A stretch of 64,000 nucleotides of DNA. Origin: Perognathus longimembris pacificus (lineage: Eukaryota > Chordata > Mammalia > Rodentia > Heteromyidae). The notes under the pieces were generated by a model. That model saw nothing but the letters and a program-made list of their open reading frames with translations. It ran no database searches and had not been told where the DNA came from. The translations under genes were made by a program, and so were the position numbers. Below are positions 62,092 to 64,000 of this stretch, in pieces; position 1 is the stretch's first letter, and each line of letters begins with the position of its first letter. Location of the stretch: the NCBI RefSeq assembly GCF_023159225.1, contig NC_063181.1:23524073-23588072 (forward strand), given 5' to 3'.

Positions 62092-63302
62092 TGCATGCCA
62101 GTATAGGGCTTGAACACAGAACCTCATGTTCTCACCTAGCTTTTGTTTCACTCATGGATGGCACTACCACTTGAGCCCGACCTCCATATCTGCCTTTCTG
62201 CTGGCTAATTGGAGATAAAAGTCTCACAGACATTCTACCCAGATTGAACCATGATTTTCATATCTCAGACTTTTGAGTAGCTTGGCTTACAGGCATGAGC
62301 CATCAGCTCCTAGCTTCCAGCTTCTTATTTTTTCTATACTTGAAAAAAAAAAGTGTTTGGTAATATTTGGTAGTAAATTTAGAAGGAAGCAAAGACTTGT
62401 TTGGCTACCTAAAGGCTTTAGTATATAATAAGCTATGATAAAATTAAAGACTTTTAGTTGATTACCTTTAAATATAGTATAGTGGAATTGAGATTCTGGC
62501 TATCCGTGATATGGTGGAATGTGAAAGCCTTTCACTTGTACTTCCTTTAGACATTTTAGTTACTTACATTTCCAAAGAAATTTTTGTTGATTTCTCATCT
62601 AAGATCCAAAGGGTAGTTTTCATTTAAAAATTTTGGGTGGATGTTGGTTTTATTGTGAGTAGTAATTAGTTACTATTATAAAAGAAATATTATACCTTAA
62701 GCTTAGTCATTTTTTTAGTATTTTAATTTTTTTTGAAGAAATGTATCCAATGCCTAATGTATGAAACTGTAACCTCTCTGTACATCACTTTGACAATAAA
62801 TAAGAAAGAAAAACAAAAAAATAAGCTTAGTCATTTTTAAAATTAAACTTAATTTAAAATATAATGCATATTTCTAAAAATTAACAAGTTGCATACTTAA
62901 TTGTAAGATGTCAAAATCATGCTACACAATAATCTTAGGCTTTTAGATTGAGCATTATTATTGAGTCACTGCTGAAAATAGAAAATATCTCATGAGTATC
63001 ATTTTATTCCTAGTCAAAGACAGACTTACCCAACAATCTTTATCATGTCAGAGGGAATAAATACTAACCCAACCATTTGATTTCTTTTTCTCTTTTTATT
63101 TTTGTTTGTTTTTCCTTTGTTTTCTTATTTCCCATAGGCTGGAACGCAGATTAGCCTGGCTGACTTGCCATTTTCCAATGAGATTTTCACACTGTGGTAT
63201 AATTTGCTTCCTTCCAAGCAAATGCCTTGCAGAAAGAATGGAGAAGAAAATGAAGACTCTGTATTCCGATCAAACCAGCCAGTGGTAGATTCCATAGACT
63301 TG
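4721..63302 (+). CDS. WWC2: WWC2, internal part of the gene (15 coding exons)
   Basis: WWC2 is a cytoplasmic and cortical scaffold of the KIBRA (WWC1/2/3) family. It acts upstream in the Hippo pathway, where family members bind LATS kinases, angiomotin and PTPN14 through WW domains and promote YAP phosphorylation. Joining the 15 exons gives about 809 codons with no stop. In order they encode WW domain 2, a long coiled coil, a Ser-rich linker and a C2 domain. The match is to WWC2 rather than WWC1 or WWC3: exon peptides such as [30 protein letters not shown] and [17 protein letters not shown] fit WWC2 as I remember it. The full protein is about 1190 residues in human, so the first roughly 45 residues (WW1) and the last 330 or more (aPKC-binding and C-terminal coiled coil) are outside the window. 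All splice sites are GT-AG. The reading frame is intact, so this is the working gene and not a pseudogene. Confidence 0.95.
5443..5476. repeat. (GT)n microsatellite
   Basis: Seventeen uninterrupted GT units. Confidence 0.95.
5822..6045 (+). mobile_element. B1-ID composite SINE
   Basis: It starts tagctaggcaccagtggctc and ends gtacaagccccaggactggg. Both halves are complete, with an A-run at 5945-5955 at the junction. Confidence 0.85.
6690..6910 (+). mobile_element. L2-like LINE fragment (ancient)
   Basis: It resembles the 3' part of L2: cagaggccttttctgacacc, then tctataatactgtgt, then a stretch matching the usual gagctgtatgtctt region. Recognised by memory of the L2 consensus. Confidence 0.5.
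6981..7180 (+). mobile_element. Dimeric ID-like SINE
   Basis: The first unit is ggctgggaatgtggcctagt, then gggttcaattcctcagcacc. The second unit starts gccggaagtggcgctgtggc and ends caagccccaggactggc. An A-rich tail follows. It is close to the family consensus, so fairly young. Confidence 0.9.
7391..7630 (-). mobile_element. B1-ID composite SINE
   Basis: Reverse orientation: ctggggcttgaactcagggt through to gatgtgaaccagtggtgtcc, with a C/T run at the half junction. Confidence 0.85.
8280..8440 (+). mobile_element. Possible L1M 3' fragment
   Basis: The stretch gagatttgacaaatgtttag followed by ccccaatcaagatgcaggac resembles ancient mammalian L1 3' ends. The call rests on memory of the consensus only. 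Confidence 0.4.
8628..8868 (-). mobile_element. B1-ID composite SINE
   Basis: Reverse orientation, from ttgccagtcctggggcttga to gtgagccaccagcacctggc. A T-tail precedes it. Confidence 0.85.
8878..8975 (-). mobile_element. B1-like SINE monomer
   Basis: Begins ttttttgagacaggatcttt and ends ggattacaggggtgcttcac, then cacgcctggtg. This is the reversed B1/7SL end, lying directly behind the preceding SINE. Confidence 0.75.
9134..9240 (-). mobile_element. L1 3'-end fragment
   Basis: The sequence gaagtgatatacagagggtt then acagttacattaag is the reversed 3' terminus of the same L1 family seen at 9969-11114, more diverged. Confidence 0.65.
9957..9968. repeat. Target-site duplication of the minus-strand L1, left copy
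   Basis: The sequence aactaaactctt is matched at 11115-11126 by agctaaactctt, 11 of 12 bases identical. The L1 lies between them. Confidence 0.7.
9969..11114 (-). mobile_element. 5'-truncated L1 (end of ORF2 and 3' UTR)
   Basis: About 1.15 kb of LINE-1. On the - strand, 10880-11089 encodes ORF2 C-terminal residues ([16 protein letters not shown]) and 10515-10757 encodes a later block ([20 protein letters not shown]). The two blocks are in different frames, so ORF2 is broken by a frameshift. The 3' UTR includes a G-rich run (C-rich on this strand at about 10098-10140). The tail is T-rich at 9969-10020. The direct repeat ctaaactctt at 9959-9968 and 11117-11126 marks the target-site duplication. 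It cannot be active. Confidence 0.85.
11676..11870 (+). mobile_element. B1-ID composite SINE, diverged
   Basis: It runs from ggattaggcatagattgctc to gaatttaagccccatggg. The B1 half is shortened. A 19-base A-run precedes it and a G-run follows. Confidence 0.65.
12285..12304. repeat. Target-site duplication of the inverted L1, left copy
   Basis: The 20 bases aaaagaaacactgttttccc match those at 12973-12992 (aaaagaaacgctgtttcccc) at 18 of 20 positions. Confidence 0.8.
12305..12972 (+). mobile_element. L1 insertion with 5' inversion
   Basis: The two parts of this L1 point in opposite directions. Positions 12305-12425 carry ORF2 3' sequence in the orientation of the minus-strand L1 at 10810-10930. 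From about 12426 to 12972 the 3' UTR runs in + orientation to its end (ctttgacaataaataatta plus A-tail). The inserted unit is flanked by matching direct repeats (12285-12304 and 12973-12992). This is the expected result of twin priming during insertion. The part of ORF2 between the two pieces is missing. Confidence 0.85.
13835..13885. repeat. (TC)n microsatellite
   Basis: About 25 TC units, placed at the tail of a reversed SINE fragment. Confidence 0.95.
13889..13987 (-). mobile_element. ID-like half of a SINE
   Basis: Reverse orientation: ggtcggtcatgggtcttgag to gccacaacgccgcttcc. Only the ID half is present; the rest was truncated. Confidence 0.75.
15895..16035 (+). mobile_element. MIR SINE (ancient)
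   Basis: The pattern ctccattttacagaggaaga, then ggtcttacaggtttcaagtg, then gtctggatttgaacc follows the MIR core and 3' region. Confidence 0.7.
16087..16278 (-). mobile_element. Dimeric ID-like SINE
   Basis: Reverse orientation: ttgccagtcctggggtttgg through gctgaggaatcgaaccctgg to ccgttaagccatattccccc. Both units are complete. Confidence 0.85.
18017..18246 (+). mobile_element. B1-ID composite SINE
   Basis: Starts agcagggtgctgatagttca and ends ctcaagccccagaattggc. It is in intron sequence 470 bases upstream of the 18716 exon and is opposite in direction to the SINE at 19232-19497. Confidence 0.85.
18716..18919 (+). CDS. WWC2: WWC2 exon: end of WW2 and start of coiled coil
   Basis: The acceptor is tatattttcag and the donor gtaagt. 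It finishes WW2 with [12 protein letters not shown], where Ile sits at the position of the usual second WW-domain Trp, as in other KIBRA proteins. A charged helical stretch follows ([13 protein letters not shown], then [17 protein letters not shown]) and starts the first coiled coil. The last base starts a Leu codon completed in the next exon. Length is 204 bases. There is a B1-ID SINE on the + strand about 470 bases upstream and one on the - strand about 310 bases downstream, so the exon lies between inverted repeats. Confidence 0.95.
19232..19497 (-). mobile_element. B1-ID composite SINE
   Basis: Reverse orientation with a T/G-run tail: aggcttgaactcagggcctg to gcgccaccagtgcttggc. It lies in the 1-kb intron between the exons at 18716 and 19953. 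Confidence 0.85.
19953..20029 (+). CDS. WWC2: WWC2 small exon (Ser-rich turn, then helix)
   Basis: The 77-base exon has acceptor tttttcaaaag and donor gtaaga. After completing a Leu codon it reads [18 protein letters not shown] and ends TTRLR. The Ser cluster followed by [10 protein letters not shown] is conserved between WWC1 and WWC2. It leads into the second coiled-coil stretch. A second AG lies 9 bases inside the exon (19960-19961). Use of that site would join T to GA and give an immediate stop, so the upstream acceptor is clearly the coding one. Confidence 0.93.
20261..20301. repeat. Short tandem duplication, about 21 bases
   Basis: The sequence ccatcattatgtcaatagt occurs twice, about 21 bases apart. 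Confidence 0.8.
21359..21571 (-). mobile_element. B1-ID composite SINE, internally shortened
   Basis: Reverse orientation: tactggtcctggggattgaa to gagctactggcacccagtt. Part of the B1 half is missing near 21538. Confidence 0.75.
21722..21914 (-). mobile_element. Dimeric ID-like SINE
   Basis: Reverse orientation, from accagtcctggagcttgaac to ctaggccatattcccagccc. A few bases are missing near gctgaacccaggg. Confidence 0.88.
22498..22570 (+). mobile_element. ID-like SINE monomer, diverged
   Basis: It reads ggactgaggatgtaactcac then ggttcagcccccagcacc, an ID-like tRNA-derived unit with a short A-rich tail. Confidence 0.6.
23464..23692 (+). mobile_element. B1-ID composite SINE
   Basis: It runs from agccgagtgccggtggctca to agttcaagctccacgactga followed by an A-tail. 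The B1 half lacks some bases near the A-box. Confidence 0.85.
24120..24441 (-). mobile_element. SINE fragment plus B1-ID SINE, with GT array between
   Basis: A reversed ID-like end (gctggtcctggggcttgaac) is followed by a (GT)n block at 24167-24210. A complete reversed B1-ID SINE (ccatggagcttgaactatgg to agccaccagtacccagtt) follows. The GT array has the position of the inner element's tail, so this is one SINE inserted into another. Confidence 0.7.
24167..24210. repeat. (GT)n microsatellite
   Basis: Twenty-two GT units at the tail of a reversed SINE. Confidence 0.95.
24481..24704 (-). mobile_element. B1-ID composite SINE
   Basis: Reverse orientation: gtactgttcctggggcttga to gagccaccagcacctggca. 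It lies 40 bases behind the preceding SINE in the same orientation. Confidence 0.85.
25274..25492 (+). mobile_element. B1-ID composite SINE
   Basis: From tcaggtgctgttggctcact to gttcaagcctcactattggc, then an A-tail. It is diverged in the B1 half. Confidence 0.75.
26010..26140 (+). mobile_element. Possible old B1-like SINE
   Basis: The sequence agctaggtgtgcacctacct, then gggctacttgaacctt and an A-rich tail is loosely similar to B1. The relation is weak. Confidence 0.35.
28062..28384 (+). mobile_element. B1-B1-ID trimeric SINE
   Basis: Three joined units: a B1-like unit (ggtggtggcacacatccata), a second B1-like unit (ctagtggtatgctcctgtaa then tcccggcta) and an ID-like unit (aagatgtaagtagagcacct, then gagtacagcccccaatacta). 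An old family with three further members in this window. Confidence 0.7.
29550..29746 (+). mobile_element. B1-ID SINE, B1 half truncated at the 5' side
   Basis: Starts gtaaacctagctactcaaga and ends gttcaagccccaggactggc. The first 30 or so bases of the B1 half are missing. Confidence 0.75.
30115..30605 (-). mobile_element. Ancient L1M 3' fragment
   Basis: The order of blocks (gctttttagtgcagttg, then gagccccgtgcccatc, then tctagatttacctgctctgg, then ttgagtggaaatttgggtta, then aaactgctaatcatatgatg) follows the reversed 3' region of mammalian L1M families. It explains the open frames in this stretch, which are not genes. Confidence 0.6.
32004..32471 (-). mobile_element. Solo LTR of an endogenous retrovirus, about 468 bp
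   Basis: A GC-rich element lying inside a SINE. Read on the - strand it starts TGTTGGGG and ends CCCACA, the usual TG...CA ends of an LTR. It has a CCAAT box (attgg at 32349-32353), a TATA-like box (gatatacc at 32311-32318) and an AATAAA signal (32287-32292), in that order along the - strand. It is flanked by ctagg on both sides (31999-32003 and 32472-32476). No internal viral gene remains. The ends and size suggest class II (ERV2/IAP-like), but a 5-base duplication is not typical there, so the class is open. Confidence 0.8.
32011..32204. repeat. Two imperfect tandem units inside the LTR
   Basis: Unit 1 (32011-32118) and unit 2 (32119-32204) both run from tctctcgacttcccctcgct to gtagcctcg. 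Unit 1 has about 18 extra bases of purine-rich sequence. Each unit has a hairpin-like segment ending gagcgatggcca. CACGTG motifs lie at 32084-32089 (unit 1) and 32251-32256 (just outside). Confidence 0.85.
32660..32752. repeat. GACA/GGAT/GATA compound microsatellite
   Basis: Short GACA and GGAT runs lead into about 15 GATA units, directly at the 3' end of the split SINE. The array grew from the SINE tail. Confidence 0.95.
33141..33361 (-). mobile_element. B1-ID composite SINE
   Basis: Reverse orientation: tactggggcttgaacttgac to gagccaccagcacctggctt. A TG-rich stretch (33090-33140) sits at its tail. Confidence 0.85.
33640..33860 (+). mobile_element. Possible L2 3' fragment
   Basis: Ends ccataaatacttgtggaatg then agtgaa, similar to the L2 3' end; preceded by a region with the usual ccttcctctctgggaag block. 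Confidence 0.4.
34070..34400 (+). mobile_element. Ancient interspersed repeat, family uncertain
   Basis: Blocks tcacctactgtttgcctggt, then gtgataaacaagtacacag, then gtgacacttgaactgactct, then ggggacagcataagcaagag follow the order of a well-known old mammalian repeat. I cannot name the family with confidence. The repeat is followed within 350 bases by the 34745 exon. Confidence 0.4.
34745..34824 (+). CDS. WWC2: WWC2 small coiled-coil exon
   Basis: The 80-base exon has acceptor ttccaaaag and donor gtgagt. It encodes [20 protein letters not shown] then GFETLQ, a basic and acidic heptad pattern typical of coiled coil. The last two bases (CA) are completed to Gln by the first base of the next exon. 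It follows a 14.7-kb intron. Confidence 0.94.
35950..36105 (+). mobile_element. Possible MER/hAT-Charlie fragment
   Basis: The pattern tagtgtttctcaaatgtagc then attaggattatctgaggagc is typical of MER-type hAT elements. No clear terminal repeat pair was seen. Confidence 0.4.
37227..37312 (+). mobile_element. ID-like SINE monomer
   Basis: The unit reads gaagctcagtggtgcagggc then ttgcctagtaggtgtg, with a diverged 3' part (ccttccccagcaggccacc). Confidence 0.55.
37678..37871 (-). mobile_element. Dimeric ID-like SINE
   Basis: Reverse orientation with a T-tail: gccagtcctggggcttgaac to ctaggccatattcccagccc. A few bases are missing near 37829. Confidence 0.9.
38465..38594 (+). CDS. WWC2: WWC2 coiled-coil exon
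   Basis: The acceptor is preceded by a long pyrimidine run (about 38425-38460) ending in acag; the donor is gtatgt. The peptide contains [19 protein letters not shown], then [13 protein letters not shown], then [16 protein letters not shown] proteins share the IDKKMS and GEKEKQDL motifs. The exon is 130 bases and ends on a complete codon (CAG). Confidence 0.95.
39546..39783 (+). mobile_element. B1-ID SINE with (AAC)n tail
   Basis: It runs from atcaagcacaggtggctcac to gagttccagccctac, followed by about nine AAC/CAA units (39755-39780). The B1 half has a small deletion. Confidence 0.82.
39905..40000 (+). mobile_element. ID-like SINE monomer
   Basis: The unit tactgggaatgtggctcgtg then tgtgttcaaaccccagtgct, with an A-rich tail, is a single ID-like copy. 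Confidence 0.7.
40300..40446 (+). CDS. WWC2: WWC2 exon: linker with Ser and His residues
   Basis: This 147-base exon is in phase at both ends (49 codons), with acceptor tcctggacag and donor gtaagt. The peptide starts [16 protein letters not shown], then [15 protein letters not shown], and ends [15 protein letters not shown]. The [11 protein letters not shown] block corresponds to a less helical linker between coiled-coil segments in the WWC family. Because it is symmetric, skipping it would keep the frame. Confidence 0.95.
40589..40798 (+). mobile_element. Dimeric ID-like SINE (first of an adjacent pair)
   Basis: It begins gcctggggctgggaatatgg and ends ccaggaccggccaaaaaa. An A-run (40784-40798) separates it from the next copy. 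The second unit has a CpG-bearing variant (agatggcggagtgct). Confidence 0.9.
40801..41038 (+). mobile_element. Dimeric ID-like SINE (second of an adjacent pair)
   Basis: It begins ggctgggaacgtggcctaga directly after the A-tail of the preceding copy and ends in an AAT/AAAT-rich tail. It is closer to consensus than its neighbour in the second unit (aagtggcgctgtggctcaag). Confidence 0.9.
41919..41992 (+). CDS. WWC2: WWC2 small exon, coiled coil
   Basis: The 74-base exon has acceptor gtttttactag and donor gtaagg. It reads [18 protein letters not shown] then YEEAKR. The LAEKVRL.L.YEEAKRR block is one of the most conserved pieces of the KIBRA family. The final AG is completed to Ser by the next exon. 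Confidence 0.95.
41993..45052 (+). other. WWC2: WWC2 intron (3.1 kb)
   Basis: This intron is free of young SINEs. A short GTTT/CTGT microsatellite lies at about 44109-44141, and weak MIR-like similarity is seen near 44790-44950. Nothing else is recognisable. The lack of insertions contrasts with the neighbouring introns. Confidence 0.7.
44790..44950 (+). mobile_element. Possible MIR fragment
   Basis: Loose similarity: tgtaaagacatggagcagat then gtggattcgaaccagagacc has the order of the MIR 3' region. Weak. Confidence 0.35.
45053..45295 (+). CDS. WWC2: WWC2 long coiled-coil exon
   Basis: The 243-base exon begins after cttttttag. It encodes [14 protein letters not shown], then [15 protein letters not shown], then [14 protein letters not shown], then an Arg/Glu-rich heptad region ([16 protein letters not shown]). 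This is the core of the main coiled coil. The donor is gtcggt, a weaker form with C at +3. Reading through the donor gives a stop after about 17 more codons. The 3' part is GC-rich compared with the surrounding introns. Confidence 0.95.
45864..46110 (+). mobile_element. B1-ID composite SINE
   Basis: It runs from tgtagctgggcaccagtgac to atgcctcagtactggcacac with an A-tail. Confidence 0.87.
47139..47185. repeat. TA-rich direct repeat
   Basis: The sequence atacatatgatatgta occurs twice in a row at this place, with a third degraded copy after it. Confidence 0.7.
47271..47570 (+). mobile_element. B1-B1-ID trimeric SINE
   Basis: Two B1-like units (ctgcatgtggtagtgtgtgc; accaggtgtagtggagtacc) are followed by an ID-like unit (gttgtgtattgcttgcctag, then gttcaaatcccagta). 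Confidence 0.72.
47658..47866 (-). mobile_element. Dimeric ID-like SINE
   Basis: Reverse orientation with a 20-base T-tail: ggccagtcctagggcttcaa to ctaagccacattcccagccc. Complete and close to consensus, so among the younger copies. Confidence 0.92.
49222..49453 (-). mobile_element. B1-ID composite SINE
   Basis: Reverse orientation: ggcagtggttgtggggcttg to acatgagccatcagcagctg. Confidence 0.85.
49495..49673 (+). mobile_element. Dimeric ID-like SINE, second unit shortened
   Basis: It begins ttggggctgggaatgtattt and ends gccccaggactgg. It lies only about 40 bases from a reversed SINE (49222-49453). Confidence 0.88.
50085..50250 (+). mobile_element. MIR-like SINE (ancient)
   Basis: The stretch tcaccattttacagatgaga then aaggtgagacttttgaagct fits the MIR core. 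The flanks are diverged. Confidence 0.6.
50624..50932 (-). mobile_element. B1-B1-ID trimeric SINE
   Basis: Reversed ID-like unit (ctgagccatactccccagcc) then two reversed B1-like units (tagctgggattaaaggcatg; agactacaggaatttgccac). A pyrimidine-rich stretch at 50553-50620 lies at its tail. Confidence 0.75.
51369..51458 (+). CDS. WWC2: WWC2 short exon, end of main coiled coil
   Basis: The 90-base exon has acceptor tctttttctag and donor gtgagc. It reads [20 protein letters not shown] then TTYLHSQLK. The last two bases (AG) combine with C from the next exon to give Ser. A 6.1-kb SINE-rich intron precedes it. Confidence 0.95.
51723..51770. repeat. (GT)n microsatellite
   Basis: About 24 GT units at the tail of the reversed SINE at 51773. 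Confidence 0.95.
51773..51978 (-). mobile_element. B1-ID composite SINE
   Basis: Reverse orientation: ggtcccggggcttgaactca to gagccattggttcccagctc. Bases are missing at the ID half near gtgttcttccacttg. Confidence 0.82.
52197..52516 (-). mobile_element. B1-B1-ID trimeric SINE
   Basis: Reversed ID-like unit (tactggggtttgaactcggg, then gagccacacctctagccc) and two reversed B1-like units (tagctgggattgtgggcata; gagattaccagcatgagccg). It ends 380 bases before the 52897 exon. Confidence 0.78.
52897..53516 (+). CDS. WWC2: WWC2 large exon: Ser-rich linker
   Basis: This is the largest exon in the window (620 bases, 206 full codons plus split codons), with acceptor cctctctcag and donor gtaagt. It opens with a strongly Ser/Gly/Leu-biased stretch with repeated SRGSLN and SSGSS units. 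[20 protein letters not shown] and [11 protein letters not shown] follow, then a second Ser/Pro cluster at about 53240-53300 ([16 protein letters not shown]). The end is acidic ([15 protein letters not shown]). The related segment of WWC1 carries reported mitotic-kinase and MAPK phosphosites, so a regulatory linker is likely. GC content is visibly higher than in the flanking introns. Confidence 0.95.
55371..55607 (-). mobile_element. B1-ID composite SINE
   Basis: Reverse orientation with a T-tail: gtcgatcatggggcctgaac to gagctactagcacctggcta. Confidence 0.87.
55653..55741 (+). mobile_element. ID-like SINE monomer
   Basis: The unit ggccccaggagatacctcag then gattggatctgcagcacca carries an A-rich tail. 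Confidence 0.65.
56985..57111 (+). CDS. WWC2: WWC2 exon before the C2 domain
   Basis: The 127-base exon has acceptor cccctcctag and donor gtaagt. The first codon (Asp) is split across the preceding intron. The peptide is [20 protein letters not shown] then [19 protein letters not shown]. The [15 protein letters not shown] block is nearly invariant between WWC1 and WWC2. It just precedes the C2 domain. Confidence 0.95.
57676..57756 (+). CDS. WWC2: WWC2 small exon: acidic stretch, start of C2
   Basis: The 81-base exon has acceptor catccatag and donor gtaaag. It reads [18 protein letters not shown] then TAQVQIGL, an acidic stretch leading into the first C2 beta strand. Only 100 bases of intron separate it from the next exon. 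Confidence 0.94.
57857..57943 (+). CDS. WWC2: WWC2 small C2-domain exon
   Basis: The 87-base exon has acceptor cttttgacag and donor gtaagt. The peptide [20 protein letters not shown] then FLIPHTSK fits the first strands of a C2 domain. C2 domains of KIBRA proteins bind phosphoinositides and help membrane association. The final GT is completed to Val in the next exon. Confidence 0.95.
58407..58614 (-). mobile_element. Dimeric ID-like SINE with (GT)n at the unit junction
   Basis: Reverse orientation: ttgccagtcctgaggcttga to ctaggccatattcctagccc. A (TG)n array at 58512-58538 sits exactly where the linker between the two units normally is. Confidence 0.88.
58650..59560 (+). mobile_element. LTR-retrotransposon remnant (ERV or MaLR type)
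   Basis: Two related LTR 3' ends are seen. At 58831-58905: ggcctggcagtttggctctc, then ctaaatcaactctttttt and gcacgaaccatgtgg. At 59480-59545: ggcccagcagttcagctttc, then aataaactcttctctgcccg and aaccacacagtgg. A TATA-like box (tatataa, 58783-58789) precedes the first. Right after the first comes tggtgctgagacccgggaa (58910-58928), like the primer-binding-site region of an LTR element. No viral coding domain is recognisable in the roughly 300-500 bases between. The LTR starts could not be placed exactly. Confidence 0.6.
61231..61423 (+). CDS. WWC2: WWC2 main C2-domain exon
   Basis: The 193-base exon has acceptor cttgctctttgcag and donor gtaaga. It encodes [20 protein letters not shown], then [19 protein letters not shown], then a run ending [17 protein letters not shown]. 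These are the central beta strands of the C2 fold. The exon ends on a complete Leu codon. Confidence 0.95.
61740..61880 (+). mobile_element. MIR SINE (ancient)
   Basis: The blocks atattatctcctttaatcct, then cccctcttttcagatgaaga, then ggggtcacacagccagatag match the MIR core and 3' region well. Confidence 0.75.
62055..62090. repeat. (GT)n microsatellite
   Basis: Eighteen GT units at the tail of a reversed SINE. Confidence 0.95.
62094..62318 (-). mobile_element. B1-ID composite SINE, diverged
   Basis: Reverse orientation: tgccagtatagggcttgaac to gagccatcagctcctagctt. Confidence 0.78.
62716..62821 (+). mobile_element. Very short L1 3'-end insertion
   Basis: About 100 bases of the L1 3' end (gaagaaatgtatccaatgcc, then aactgtaacctctctgtaca, then ctttgacaataaataag) plus an A-rich tail. 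It is flanked by taagcttagtcattttt at 62698-62714 and 62822-62838. The near-perfect repeat makes this a fairly young, strongly 5'-truncated insertion. Confidence 0.88.
63138..63302 (+). CDS. WWC2: WWC2 exon: end of C2 and start of C-terminal linker
   Basis: The 165-base exon (55 codons, in phase at both ends) has acceptor atttcccatag and donor gtgagt. It starts [20 protein letters not shown] then [11 protein letters not shown], the last C2 strands. It continues into a charged linker ([13 protein letters not shown]) and ends VVDSIDL. It is the last exon visible; about a third of the protein lies beyond the window. Confidence 0.95.
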
Positions 63303-63648
63303 GTGAGTCAGAATTTAGAGAGCAAAATCATTAAAATGTAATAAAGTAATATGAAATATAGAATACTGAGAGACCAGTAGGCTTTATGTACTTTCCTCTT
63401 CCTTTTCTCCTTTAACCTTTGGTTCCAAAAAAAAAGAAAGATAGTTCACATCATTGCTTCAAGTTATGATTTACAAAAGGATTGCTGTATATTGACTTCA
63501 TTGTTTTAAGTTGCTATGGAAAACCTTTTGAAAATTTATGTTTTTGTATATTGTGTCCACATACTTGATTTTTACATTTATACATTTTATACTTTGATAC
63601 ATTTGATACATTTATACATTTGATACTTCTTTTGCATTCTTTCTTTCT

Positions 63649-63733
63649 CAGGGGTGGTAGTGGGAATTGTACTCAGGACCTTGTACTTGCTGGGTAGCCA
63701 CTGTACCACTTGAGCCATACTCTATCTAGCCCT
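63649..63733 (-). mobile_element. ID-like SINE monomer
   Basis: Reverse orientation: gtgggaattgtactcaggac, then actgtaccacttgagccata, then ctctatctagccctg. Confidence 0.65.
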
Positions 63734-64000
63734 GTTGATTTTACTTGTTTTTCAGAGTGAGATGTCCAGAAACAGCTAGAAGTTTTGATAGGGCAAGCAT
63801 TGAACTTGTACATCATTGTAGAGGATATCATCATCTTAACATTTGTCATGGTGATCTCATCCATGTATATAGGATATTCTGTTCATTTATTTCACTTTCT
63901 CCTAATTTCTTTCACCCGTGTTTTCAGATTCCTAGTTCACTACTCTTTTTTAACTAATTCCTAAGTATTTTTTTCTATATGATGCTTTTGTGAAACTTTT

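Overview
The window is mammalian nuclear DNA: multi-exon coding sequence with GT-AG introns, and introns filled with SINEs, L1 pieces, LTR remnants and microsatellites. Most SINEs are B1 (7SL-derived) units fused to ID-like (tRNA-derived) units, or two ID-like units joined together. This points to a rodent, most likely a castorimorph of the kangaroo rat / pocket mouse type (Geomyoidea). That assignment rests on remembered SINE families and is not proven.

The one protein-coding gene is on the + strand: WWC2, a KIBRA-family scaffold of the Hippo pathway. The window starts inside an intron upstream of the second WW domain and ends inside an intron downstream of the main part of the C2 domain. 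Fifteen consecutive internal coding exons could be placed at 4721-4830, 18716-18919, 19953-20029, 34745-34824, 38465-38594, 40300-40446, 41919-41992, 45053-45295, 51369-51458, 52897-53516, 56985-57111, 57676-57756, 57857-57943, 61231-61423 and 63138-63302. They total 2428 coding bases (about 809 codons). All 14 junctions keep the reading frame, all exons have AG/GT borders, and there is no internal stop. In order they encode WW domain 2, a long coiled-coil region, a Ser-rich linker and a C2 domain. The first WW domain with the start codon, and the C-terminal third with the stop codon, lie outside the window.

The two largest introns (about 13.9 kb and 14.7 kb) hold most of the mobile DNA. Notable elements are: a 5'-truncated L1 on the minus strand with target-site duplication (9969-11114); an L1 with a 5' inversion of the twin-priming type, also with target-site duplication (12305-12972); a roughly 468-bp solo LTR inserted into a SINE with a 5-bp duplication (32004-32471); an older LTR-element remnant with two related LTR ends and a primer-binding-site-like motif (about 58650-59560); a very short L1 tail insertion with a clean target duplication (62716-62821); and ancient MER5A, MIR, L2 and L1M fragments.

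I found no second protein-coding gene, no functional tRNA or rRNA gene, no CpG island, no CRISPR array and no sign of a new multi-gene system. The most interesting signals are the young or structurally unusual insertions and the inverted SINE pair around the WW2-to-coiled-coil exon.
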